The notes under the pieces were generated by a model. The model was given only the letters and a program-made list of their open reading frames with translations. It did no database searches and was not told the origin of the DNA. A program made the translations under genes and the position numbers. Positions 1 through 9,131 of a stretch of 64,000 nucleotides of DNA are shown here, in pieces. Source of the stretch: Nematopogon swammerdamellus (taxonomy: Eukaryota > Arthropoda > Insecta > Lepidoptera > Adelidae); the NCBI GenBank assembly GCA_946902875.1, contig OX336343.1:1898754-1962753 (forward strand), written 5' to 3'. The stretch's first letter is position 1. Each line of letters opens with the position of its first letter.

Positions 1-114
1 AAAATCGCTAATCGAATATGGTATTTTGAGTAAAATTTAAATCCATTTCGTACCGAAATTCTCTTGGAACAAAATATCTTATGATGAGTACTTGTAGTAC
101 TGCTAATTCAGTGA

Positions 115-250
115 ATTTAAAAACATACTTCAATAAGTGGAAGAGACGGCAGAGGATTCTCAGGATCGTGGCACGTAGAGATCCGTTGTATCTGCCTACC
201 CCACTGAGAAACAGGCGTAACTCTATGTATGTACTAAGTAATTCCTAATA
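115..250 (+). repeat. 3' end of a LINE (reverse-transcriptase C-terminus), fragment
   Basis: The stretch resembles the better preserved fragment at 31778-32215: both read through a 'tggaagag-cggcagagg' block, then a 'gatcgtg-cacgt' block, and end in a TATGTATGTA-type tail. It is the last few dozen codons and 3' tail of a non-LTR retrotransposon. No open frame of useful length remains. Confidence 0.5.
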
Positions 251-299
251 AATGAAACGGAAATCTGTAACGACGCATTTTCGTCGATTCCATATTCGT

Positions 300-540
300 T
301 TGTAAGTCAGCCTGTACGCTTCCACTGCTGGGCATACGCCTCTCCAATTTTCCTCCAGTCCTCTCCGCCCTCAATGGTACGGAACCACTGCTTTCCGCCG
401 ACGCACTTGATGTCGTCGTCCCAACTGGCGGGCGGGGTCTTCCCGCGCTCTGCCAGTGTAGGACGCGGTTACTCCAACTGCCCTCGTCTCGTCGGCTGAC
501 GTGGCTAGTCCACTGCCACTTGAGCTTATAAGTCGAGAAC
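300..540 (-). repeat. LINE C-terminal remnant
   Basis: Read on the minus strand this gives a tract of the type 'KWQW-H-RR--G-W...RVL-W', then 'G-P---W-DD', then 'W', ending in a 'QQW---G'-like close. That is the usual C-terminus of abundant lepidopteran LINEs. Frames are broken. A related piece lies at 47165-47290. I could not assign a clade. Confidence 0.45.
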
Positions 541-721
541 TACTCAAACAAATCACATGGTGTTTCCACTGATGTTTTCTGCCACATATAAGTGGTTATA
601 TGATATTTTGCCCCAGAAGCGAGAGACCGAGGGGATGGTCAGTTCAAGATGAAAAAAGAAACATTCTGGGGGTAGGAGTCGCTTCGCACTCCTACCCCTA
701 TTCTTTAAACATGGAATCACG

Positions 722-1160
722 GTGGCACGTGGAGAATGCATCAAGAGAGATAAACAATTAATGTATGGCATGGTGGGTTATGACACGTTGGAAGTGAGAA
801 GGACTCTGTCACTTCTTGTTCACGTGTACAAACTACTGAACGGCTCCATTCACAACCCTTCGGTGCTTGGTTCTGTATCAGTGTTCGTGCCTGACAACTA
901 CCGTCGGGCGAGGAGTCATCCATTGTTTCTAGTGCCCAAGTCGCGGACAAACTTACTACGCCACTCACCAGTTAGTCGTGCCTTGACACTGCTCAATGAA
1001 TTGACTGCACAGGTTCCGGAGTTGGACATATTTGCCTCCTCAGTTCGGGAGTTCGCAAATACTGTCATGAAGCACCTGAATCGGTAATTCCTATATATGA
1101 TGTTTTGGGTAACTCTGTAAGGTCATGTATAATAATTATAAATAAATAAATGTAAAAAAA
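722..1160 (+). mobile_element. LINE reverse-transcriptase C-terminal fragment with 3' UTR
   Basis: An open frame from about 722 to 1087 encodes about 120 residues of a Jockey/CR1-type C-terminal pattern: an RR-x-L-LLVHVYKLLNG segment, a VPDNYRR-R segment and an SPVSRAL-LLN segment. It ends at a stop at 1085-1087 and is followed by an A-rich tail with AATAAATAAAT near 1140-1150. The RT catalytic part is absent, so this is a 5'-truncated dead copy. Confidence 0.6.
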
Positions 1161-2780
1161 TATAAAAACTCTGGTTGTCATGGTTACTTGAAACCAATTG
1201 AAAAAAAAATCGTCTAACTGTGATGACTCACTGTGCCTGCAAATAAATTATAATAATTGTTCAGTTGTTATTGTTGTATACCTTCCTCATTTTGCTGACA
1301 TATGTGTTTTGCATGTGCGTTACTTAGACTCCTGAGCATTGACCATTTTCCCGGTACATGTTTCGTGTCAGTGACGTCATATTGTAGCTTACATGCATCC
1401 CACCTTGCACCATACGAGTAAGACGTGATTCCATGTGAAAATAGACGCAACAGCGGAACTTGCCAGTCTATTCAAAATAACAACAATTGATCTTGAAAAA
1501 ATAAAAACACTATTCAATTTATGTAGTTATTAGTTTACAGAAATAATTCTTTTTCTCAATGTGCATGTCGCTACGGCACTGAATTGTAAAAATTTTACCC
1601 AAAATTACGATGCTGTCTCCTGTTTTTTTGAAACATACACAAAAACATTTGTTTTCATACACAAGCTGTCTCCTGCTTTAAGGAAATGTTTCTGGTTGAA
1701 ACAAAACATTTTATGTAGACATCAGATTTTGGTTAAAACAGAACATTTTGTGTAGACGTCAAAATGAGTTCCGACGAGGAAGACGCAATTTCAGTTTTAT
1801 GCCTCATCAGGGTGCCATGTCAGGTTGAAAACACATATTACGAGTTAGACCATATATTTACAGCCTTGACATTTTAATATCAGGAGGTACGAATAGAACA
1901 CAGATTGGGATTGCACAATTTCTTCTGTGTTTTTGAAGAATTGGTTTTACTTTTACTTTTATATTTCGAAGTTATACACCATTTTTTCAGTTATGAAGTG
2001 CAATAATTTCATTTTTTTTAATATACCTAGTACACAGAGCATCAAATACCTACCGCGCGCGCCCCCTACTAGAGACGCCCTAAGCGATAATATTTGAAAC
2101 CCAAAAACTACACGCAGTGCTGCTAGCGCTTCGTATGTGTGTGTGTGTGCTAGTATTGACACTACACACAAAGAGGAGCAAGTTAGGCACACGCACAAAA
2201 CAAATGCACACGCACAACACACATATGTAAGTTATAGGCCACGCCCACAGGCTTCAACGGCGTTGTAGGGAAATCGCGTTCAGGGCGCCTCTAGGAGGGG
2301 CGCACGCATTTGATGCTCTGTGACCTAGTAGCATTCAAATATTATGACTTATTCGAAAAATGGCGTTGGTCGATTTGACGCCTGTTCGCCGCTCGGCCAC
2401 GGGTGCGCGGCACAGCAGCTGTCAAAAAATTAAACAAACCCCTCCCCTCTCCACCCGCGCGGAGAATGTTTTCCACACGAATCGCGAAAAAAAAACAAAT
2501 TGTGTACGCATACACAAATGTGTATGGCCACGCCCAATGTTTCAATGTTTTTGTGTATTGTTTCGAAAAAACAGTCGCACGAGAAGCACCTTAACATATT
2601 CGATGTACAATTTGGCTCGTAGGGAGATGGTCCTTTTAAAAATACAACAATTTTGAATTCTTCCCTAGATCCATACAAATATCACATAACTGTCTGGACT
2701 GAGTTATTTTGAACCGTATTTAGTTCTAAGCTGCTAGCGGCGCGAAAAACACAATCTTCAAATTCCTTCAACATTCGGCT
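1161..2780. other. no gene recognised
   Basis: AT-rich sequence with short GT/CA-rich stretches (about 2130-2225). The open frames in 2340-2680 overlap each other on both strands and show no recognisable domain. I see no splice-like exon, RNA gene or clear repeat terminus here. Confidence 0.5.
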
Positions 2781-3218
2781 TTTAACATGATCAGGGGCGA
2801 CGCCACAGATTACTTAATAGTTACTTCGTAACAGATAAATCACTCCATAGAAAATGTTCCTACCTTCGGGCTTTAATAGCCTACTGCTTCACGTCGCCAA
2901 TCGCTGCGTGCGAAAATGTACCTTAACGATCGAGTGTAAAGTGCTTATTGCTTTGCAGCTGCGCGCAGTTGCGTGGGCGAGCGTCTATGTATACTTCGCC
3001 CGGCTGATGAATTTCCACTGAAATAGACCGCCGGCGGCCTGTCGGGCGGTAGGTAGTTAGCGCGCGCAAGTACATACAGTGCGTGAGGCCTGGCGACGCA
3101 TTCGTAGTGAGTGTCCGCGAGGAACTAATGCAAAATTTTAAATCGTCCACAGCCATTGGTGGCTTATTACTTTATTTAACAGTATTATTTTTTACCGGAG
3201 GGTTGTGATTTTGACAGC

Positions 3219-3679
3219 GTATACAGGGTGTTGTAACGGCGAGCACATTAATTTCGCCAGCGCAATCCTCATGTTTTTTCGAGATAAAAAAGTAAGTAAA
3301 GTTTTTCCCTAAACTGTCTAGTTTTGGAGATATAAATTTTTTAAATTTATGTTTTCGTCTAGTGTAATTTGACGCGCGAGGGGGGAGGGTGCTGGCGCGG
3401 GAACGGTTAGGGACGAAAAACGCACACCGCGCCGCCTCCGCACATCTCTACTCTCCGCGCACTCGTCCTTGCTCGCTCACTCACCGCGCGCCGTTCATTC
3501 CCACGTTCGTGCGGAACATTAGATCCTTTTACACTAAATAAATCAATTAGTTTGTATGAAAACTGTAACTTTTTATTTAAAGGGAATTCAGAAAAAAGTT
3601 GTTAGACTTTTTTGTTACTATTGATCCCAATAATCATTTCCTAAATTTAATGTAGTGGCCATTACAACACCCTGTATAC
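3219..3679. mobile_element. MITE with TACAGGGTGTTGTAA termini (Tc1/mariner-like)
   Basis: The left end TATACAGGGTGTTGTAACGGC-like sequence (3219-3239) is mirrored at 3655-3679. A TA dinucleotide flanks each end, as expected for Tc1/mariner insertions. The interior (about 460 bp) has no transposase frame. It is nested in the 2781-5890 element. Confidence 0.6.
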
Positions 3680-3921
3680 AAACCTACATACTACTCGTCT
3701 GTTTCCAGAATGCCACCGCTGACGGTTATGACTTAACCGCTGATGACGTAACAGCTATCGGTACCTTCGACAAAAAAGTCGGATAGACGAATGCTCCCGC
3801 CACCAGGTGTTAAACTGAACTGTCGTTACTTAGTATTTCAGGCATAGAAGTAATATGAACTACCATGTAATAATAATTCTACGTAAATTAAGTGACATGA
3901 CTAGTGAGGCTACGTCATAGT

Positions 3922-5159
3922 CAGTGGCGGCTGGTGACCTATGGGACTGGGTGTGCGCTAGGTACCTACTTAGTACTATACCCAAACGTGAATCTAATGG
4001 ATACCGCGGTCTTGAGATATTTGCTAAAATTATGTACCCACCCAGAGTCCTAATTGCTCGAAGAACCAAAGCGACACTTCACTGCGCGCGCAGTGGCCAC
4101 GAGCGAGCCGCGCCGCGGTCGGGGTGCGCGCGCGCGAGGCGTGCCCGGCGCGCGCGCCCGCGCCCGCCGGCCAGACAGCGTGCGGTACTGTTATTAATGT
4201 TTGTGTCGGTGTCGCGTCCTTGCCGCGCCGGGCAATGAAGAAAACTTCACGATGTACATGTTAACTGACGAAAAGTCGTTGAAACTGCTAAAAAACTGAT
4301 TTGCAAAACATCCCGGCGCGGCGGCGCGGCGATTGTCGGTCGACGCGTCACGCGACGACGGGTCTCGCCCCGAACTGAGATGGCGCGGCGCGCCAAACAA
4401 CGCCTGCCTAGCTCATTGGGTGATTCCATTTTTTGACTTCTAAAATAGCGAAATATTGTCGTAACATTCGAATATTTTATAAATTACCATTCGAATATGT
4501 ATCAAATCGATATTCGAATAATTCAAATATTCAATTGCAAACTCGATCTGTTATATATAAGAAACACCCATATTGCATAAATGGACTCGCCTGTCGAGTC
4601 GTGCAACAGCGTACATACATGTAGGTACTTAGCGCTTGTGTGTGTGACTTCGTTCGACCCAGAGTTTGGATCGCCCCCGCCGCGCTCGCACGTGCCCGCC
4701 CGCGGTCGGGTTCACGATCTCGGCTTACTTCGGCTCATCGTCGGCTGGCTCGATCGCGACGTGTCGCACGCACGTCTATCCACAATATACTGTCCTTCTT
4801 TTTCCGTCGTGTGTCACACGCAGAATGCAATCTTGTTCCACACATAATCGTATGAAGAGTGTTTTGTTTCACGCGGCGGGGCAGCGGCGTTTGAATTTTC
4901 TCATAGTCACGTTCGCGGTGTTTTGTCATGCACACGGCGGAGAGCTCGGCGGCGATACGTAGTAAGTAGTACGTATTACGTAAAGCAAAATCGTGCCTTG
5001 TTGTCTAGGCAATAGGAACGAATTCAATTTGATATTTTTACTTCGATCGGTGATAATCATGGAAATGTTTAATATTTTAATTTATTTATTTCTTTCGGGT
5101 GAAGGCGCTGTTTTGTGGTAGTGCGGCGCACGAGTGCACTTAAGGGCCAGCCGCCACTG
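3922..5159. mobile_element. hAT-type MITE, copy H1
   Basis: The termini are CAGTGGCGGCTGG and its inverse. An exact 8-bp duplication GTCATAGT flanks both sides (3914-3921 and 5160-5167), the size known for hAT transposons. The 1.24 kb interior includes GC-rich tracts and a cluster of ATTCGAATA words (4440-4560) but no transposase. Copy H2 (48442-49399) has the same ends in the opposite orientation. Confidence 0.8.
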
Positions 5160-5890
5160 GTCATAGTCATATTCCTTTTCCTTTTTTTTACTTACACATT
5201 TGAACACAACAAATGTTAGTAATAAATTTAAGAAATAACACAAAACAGAACAAAGTTCGTGCACGCGCGAGGGGTAGGTAGCTCAATTACACATTACAAT
5301 ACGGACGTGGCTACACGGTATTATATTCGTTGGCTACGCGACAGCGATGCTAACGCTACTGAGCTGGGCGTCAGCGGGTGTAGCGTGAGGCGCGGTGTGC
5401 GGAAGCGGCGGGCGGAGGTAACGGCAAACCAGGAACAGACAAGTAATACATACCACACACTGCATCCTGACAATTGGGGTGAGCAGAATAATGGAATGAG
5501 TCGAATACCTACACCAGCAGAATATGTACTGCCGTCAGGCCTCACGCACTCTATGTACTTGCGCGCGCTAACTACCTACCGCCCGGTGGACCGCCGGCGA
5601 GCCTAATTCAGTGGTAATTCGTCAGCCGCGCGAAGTATACATAGACGCTCGCCCACGCAACTGCGCGCAGCTGCAAAGCAATAACCACTTTACACTCGAT
5701 CGTTAAGGTACATTTTCGCACGCAGCGATTGGCGACGTGAAGCAGTAGGCTATTAAAGCCGTACGTATGGAACTTTTTCTATGGAGTGATTTATCGGTTA
5801 CGAAGTAACTATTTAGTAATCTGTGCTGCCGTATCAACTTGTGCATCGAAATGTTCGTTGGAGGCACCGCCCCTGCATGTGTTAATTCAA

Positions 5891-6531
5891 ACTGACACCT
5901 CATGGGTGGTGTAATTTGCCACGCCCGAGTCTCCAGGCTCGAGGTCAGCCAACCGATCCGTATACAAAGAATTTTTTTTTAAATATAATATATAATCCAT
6001 TCACTTTTATAAATTTACCACCGATTGAAACTAAAGTCCCCCTGGTCCCGCCCCCTACAAACTCCAACCTGCCTGAGGTGTGCTGCAGTTTCTCACTAAA
6101 TACGGTTAAAAACTCTTTAAAAGTCCACGACGAGCGGCGTTTGCGCCAAACATTTTTAACTTTCACGCTCCAAACTGATTCCGTTCAACGGCAATTAACA
6201 TTTTTTAACACGCATAAAAGAGCGATAAGTATTGCCCGTCCTCTTTTTCCACTCGTATCTCCACGTAAGAGTGTGAAAGAGAGAGATGAGACCACTTCTA
6301 CCTCGCCCCCCCGCCCCCCCTTTCCCCCCTCGACACATCATAAACTTGAGCAATATCAAAATAATTTCCATTCTTTTCGCTGCTGACTTTCAAAATACTT
6401 CTCACTCTTTTGCAGACAAATTTAAACATGCCGACTGCGTGTCGAAATGAACCAGTTTCGATTGACCCTAGTGCGCGAAACTGTCCATAGATGGCGCTGT
6501 ATCATCTTAAACGTTTCATCTAGCATCAAAT
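5891..6531. other. no gene recognised
   Basis: A 156-codon open frame runs through 5916-6386 but is low-complexity (Pro/Ser/Thr/Phe rich) with an overlapping opposite-strand frame and no domain. I treat it as chance. Confidence 0.4.
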
Positions 6532-6539
6532 GCGCTCAC

Positions 6540-6765
6540 AAAGAACGTTAGAGGTAGGAACGTCTGAACTTCCCCGCGCCAGCGTAACACGATATTAGTA
6601 AAAACGTACCAATAACATTCGTTACCACCCAATCAGAGCGCGATACCACCCGATACCACCCAATCAGAGCGCGCGCCGTCCCCTCCGCTACCCGCGGAGC
6701 TCGGCGACGCTGGTTCTCATATAAGCATTGGACAGTCCGACGTCCAAACTCTTCTAACGTTCTTG
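6540..6765. mobile_element. 226-bp hAT-like MITE carrying a TATA-type promoter-like tract
   Basis: The ends AAAGAACGTTAGA and TCTAACGTTCTTG are inverted repeats. An exact 8-bp duplication GCGCTCAC flanks them (6532-6539 and 6766-6773). The interior repeats a CCACCCAATCAGAGCGCG block (CCAAT-box-like) and has CATATAAG at about 6718-6725, about 50 bp from the right end. No transposase is present. Confidence 0.75.
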
Positions 6766-6934
6766 GCGCTCACAATCACTGTTTAAATATTAAACTAAGC
6801 AATAAATAAACCTTTATAAACAAATTACAGTAAAAAGCCATATTTTTACCCCAACAATGGTTATATTCAATCCTTTTAGATTACATTGCCGAACTAGACA
6901 AAAAAAACTTGAAAACCACATGTTCCTTGTATCA

Positions 6935-6935
6935 C

Positions 6936-6963
<28 letters not shown>
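6935..6963. repeat. C homopolymer, 29 nt
   Basis: An uninterrupted run of cytosines. The exact length may be an assembly or sequencing artefact. Confidence 0.9.
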
Positions 6964-6967
<4 letters not shown>

Positions 6968-7014
6968 CATTTTTACTTTTTGTTTTTTTTTTATTAGTTA
7001 GGAGATTACGGTTC

Positions 7015-7110
7015 ACAATACACAGCCCTTTAAAGGTAGGAAAGACGGACGGACAGACGACGTTGGCTTAGTAATAGAGTTCAGTACGGAACCCTAAAAA
7101 ATTATGACGA
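7015..7110 (+). repeat. retroposon 3' tail, family C fragment
   Basis: A GACGGACGGACAGACGA tract is followed by 'GGCTTAGTAATAG' and 'GTACGGAACCCTAAAAA'. The same layout occurs at 32540-32701 and 47390-47582, where the A-run tail is clearer. Confidence 0.5.
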
Positions 7111-7864
7111 ACCATAGTAATTATGCGTCAATGAAATAATGTTAATATTGTGTCTTTATGGCGAAATAACTGTATAAGAAAATACAACTTTGGAAACTTG
7201 CCGATACCACATGACCAATTTGGGGGGAGGGAGGGGTTTGTTTGTCAAAATACCGCACTGGTTCACAGGGGGCGGGCGAGGGAAAGTACTAAAGAAAATA
7301 AAAACACCTAAAAGAAAGAAAGAAAAAAAATACTATTAAACTAATATAATGTAAATAGCTTCAAAAAATTTCAATAAAGTATAAACAAGTGCACTCAGGA
7401 GAAAAATAAATTGATATGCACGATCCAACTTCCAAAAGTAGTCTAAATTCGGTCACGCGGTATGGGTACATTCCCTTTTAAGCCCTTCGAATTTTAGTTA
7501 AAAAACTTGTATATCGATGGCATAAAATTTTTCTAACTACTCAACCAAACAAAGTTCTGTAGTACAACATTCTTTCTATAAATAAGCTAAACAGCGCCCT
7601 CTATTGCCAGTCACAAACATTTGGCGCGTACACATATTCACAGCACAACATACGATGTAACTGACTACGTTGCAACACATTTCTATAGTATGGACGTCGC
7701 AACGCGCACGAACTGCAATACGTTACGAGCGCACTACGATTGTGGTCCGTTTTCCGACTTTCGTTCCTTCTTATTTATTTCCGTCTTCGTTTTCCGACGA
7801 ACAGTAAGGGTTCGCAGTGCGCACGGAGCGCACAGTGTCGGCGGTTATGTCATTGTGATGAGAG

Positions 7865-8340
7865 CGAACATGGAATCTACATGTTGATCGAGTGCTCGCG
7901 CGAACATGGAATCAACATGTTGATCAAGTGCTCGTGCGAACATGAAATCTATATGTTGATCGAGTGCTCGCGCGAACATGGAATCTACATGTTGATCGAG
8001 TGCTCACGCGAACATGGAATCTACATGTTGATCGAGTGCTCACGCGAACATGGAATCTACATGCTGATCGAGTTCTATTGCGAACATGGAATCTACATGT
8101 TGATCGAGTGCTCGCGCGGACATGGAATCTACATGTTGATCGAGTGCTCGCGCGGACATGGAATCTACATGTTGATCGAGTGCTCACGCGAACATGGAAT
8201 CTACATGCTGATCGAGTGCTCGTGCGAACATGGAATCTACGTGTTGATCGAGTGCTCGTGCGAACATGGAATCTACATGTTGATCGAGTGCTCGCGCGGA
8301 CATGGAATCTGGAATCTACATGTTGATCGAGTGCTCTCGC
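7865..8340. repeat. 36-bp minisatellite, about 12.5 copies
   Basis: The unit is close to GCGAACATGGAATCTACATG followed by TTGATCGAGTGCTCAC. It is 36 bp, so its length is divisible by three and several frames stay open on both strands. Units differ by point changes (for example GCGGACATGG or CTGATCGAG). There is one partial duplication, of GGAATCT, near 8305-8315. It lies in the 3' flank of TXNDC11. Confidence 0.9.
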
Positions 8341-8404
8341 GAACCTCGTAGAAGATTCACTCTGAATGTCCACATAATATGCGTACATTATATTGCATGA
8401 TTTT

Positions 8405-8545
8405 TTAAGGAGACTGACATGTTCAGCTTCATTACCTACAACACCCGTCATGTCATCCCATCACATCTCGGTGAACTAGGTGTCATGCCAGCGCTACCGT
8501 TCGGTCCTGACGGCTACACTAAACTTGACGAAAACACCAACTAAA
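8405..8545 (-). mobile_element. SINE-B fragment, diverged
   Basis: The order 'acatgt-cag...catcacctaca-c', 'gtgaactaggtg-catg-cag' and 'ggctacactaaa' matches the 3' half of SINE-B copies at 9185-9567 and 55676-56060. It lacks the head and core and is more diverged than the others. Confidence 0.6.
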
Positions 8546-8588
8546 AAGGTTGACTGTAAGAAATCTCTGTAAGGGATAAGTGTACCTT

Positions 8589-8666
8589 ACGTAAATTTTC
8601 TACTGTACTTATTACTGTTGAATGTATGAACATTCAACAGTAATAAGTACAGTAGAAAATTTACGT
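8589..8666. repeat. near-perfect palindrome, 36-bp arms
   Basis: The arm beginning ACGTAAATTTTCTACTG is followed by a 6-base loop and its exact complement. It can form a hairpin and is probably a very short MITE or the fused ends of one. It sits about 180 bp past the TXNDC11 stop codon. Confidence 0.9.
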
Positions 8667-8840
8667 TCCAATGATGTATCTATCTATCTAAATATTGACA
8701 TACGCATTTCGACGGACCTTAAATTCAGTGTAGCGGTAGTAAGTTAAGAAGGGAACGGTTAGATGTTGTGCTGTGAATATCTGCGCGCGTCTTTATAGTG
8801 ATTCGCACCACGCACGGCCAACGCGTACAATCAACAGCTA

Positions 8841-9131
8841 TCATAAGGAACGGCGCGTCTCCCTGTCCAGCACGGGAATGTGCAGGTCCCAACTGTCCGC
8901 CAGCTCGCTCAGCGAGTCCAGCAGCGGCGACTGCGTCGCGTCGCCGGCGCGCAGTTGCGCGACGTGCAGCGCGTGCAGGTCGAAGTGGACCCGCCGCAGG
9001 CTCTGCAGGCGCGCGATGAGAGAGCTCCGCACCCGCTCGCCGGCGCGCCGGTGGTGTTTGAGCGTGCGGCCGATGAGCGTTACGACTTGCTCGCGCATGT
9101 CGCGCAGGCATTTTCTTTTGATTTCTAAAAC
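8841..9131 (-). CDS. TXNDC11: TXNDC11 exon 13 (residues 787-882 and stop), C-terminal helical tail
   Basis: The acceptor is CAACAG; the stop TGA is at 8843-8841. It codes for VLEIKRKCLRDMREQVVTLI, then an Arg/Leu/His-rich heptad-like region, ending RETRRSL. The vertebrate protein also ends in a coiled coil, but this one is shorter. No polyadenylation signal AATAAA is visible within 150 bp after the stop. Confidence 0.9.
   Translation of the reverse strand, partial: VLEIKRKCLRDMREQVVTLIGRTLKHHRRAGERVRSSLIARLQSLRRVHFDLHALHVAQLRAGDATQSPLLDSLSELADSWDLHIPVLDRETRRSL

Larger units (their letters stand above)
2781..5890. mobile_element. long-inverted-repeat DNA element with nested MITEs
   Basis: About 300 bp at 2781-3095 recur in inverted orientation at 5545-5890. 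Both arms contain the GATCGAGTGTAAAG block, the TTGCTTTGCAGCTGCGCGCA block and the TAGTTAGCGCGCGCAAGTAC block. The outer ends read CAGGGGCG followed by a degenerate repeat. Between the arms lie a Tc1/mariner-like MITE (3219-3679) and a hAT-type MITE (3922-5159), so it is an old host element. I did not find an exact target-site duplication or any transposase frame. It is probably a non-autonomous foldback element. Confidence 0.6.

Noticed and set aside
3924..4855. Arg/Ala-rich and overlapping frames in the H1 MITE
   Set aside because: They lie wholly inside a non-autonomous transposon with GC-rich tracts and show no domain.
2781..5890. An 8-bp target duplication for the long-inverted-repeat element
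   Set aside because: The flanks AACATGAT and CATGTGTT are similar only as inverted sequence, not a direct duplication.
5916..6386. 156-codon plus frame as a gene
   Set aside because: Low complexity, opposite-strand frame also open, no domain or splice support.
7865..8340. CRISPR-like repeat array
   Set aside because: Units are contiguous without spacers and the genome is eukaryotic.
7740..8451. Three long overlapping frames (up to 203 codons) of repeated residues
   Set aside because: They follow from a 36-bp minisatellite whose period is a multiple of three; both strands are open and no frame shows constraint.
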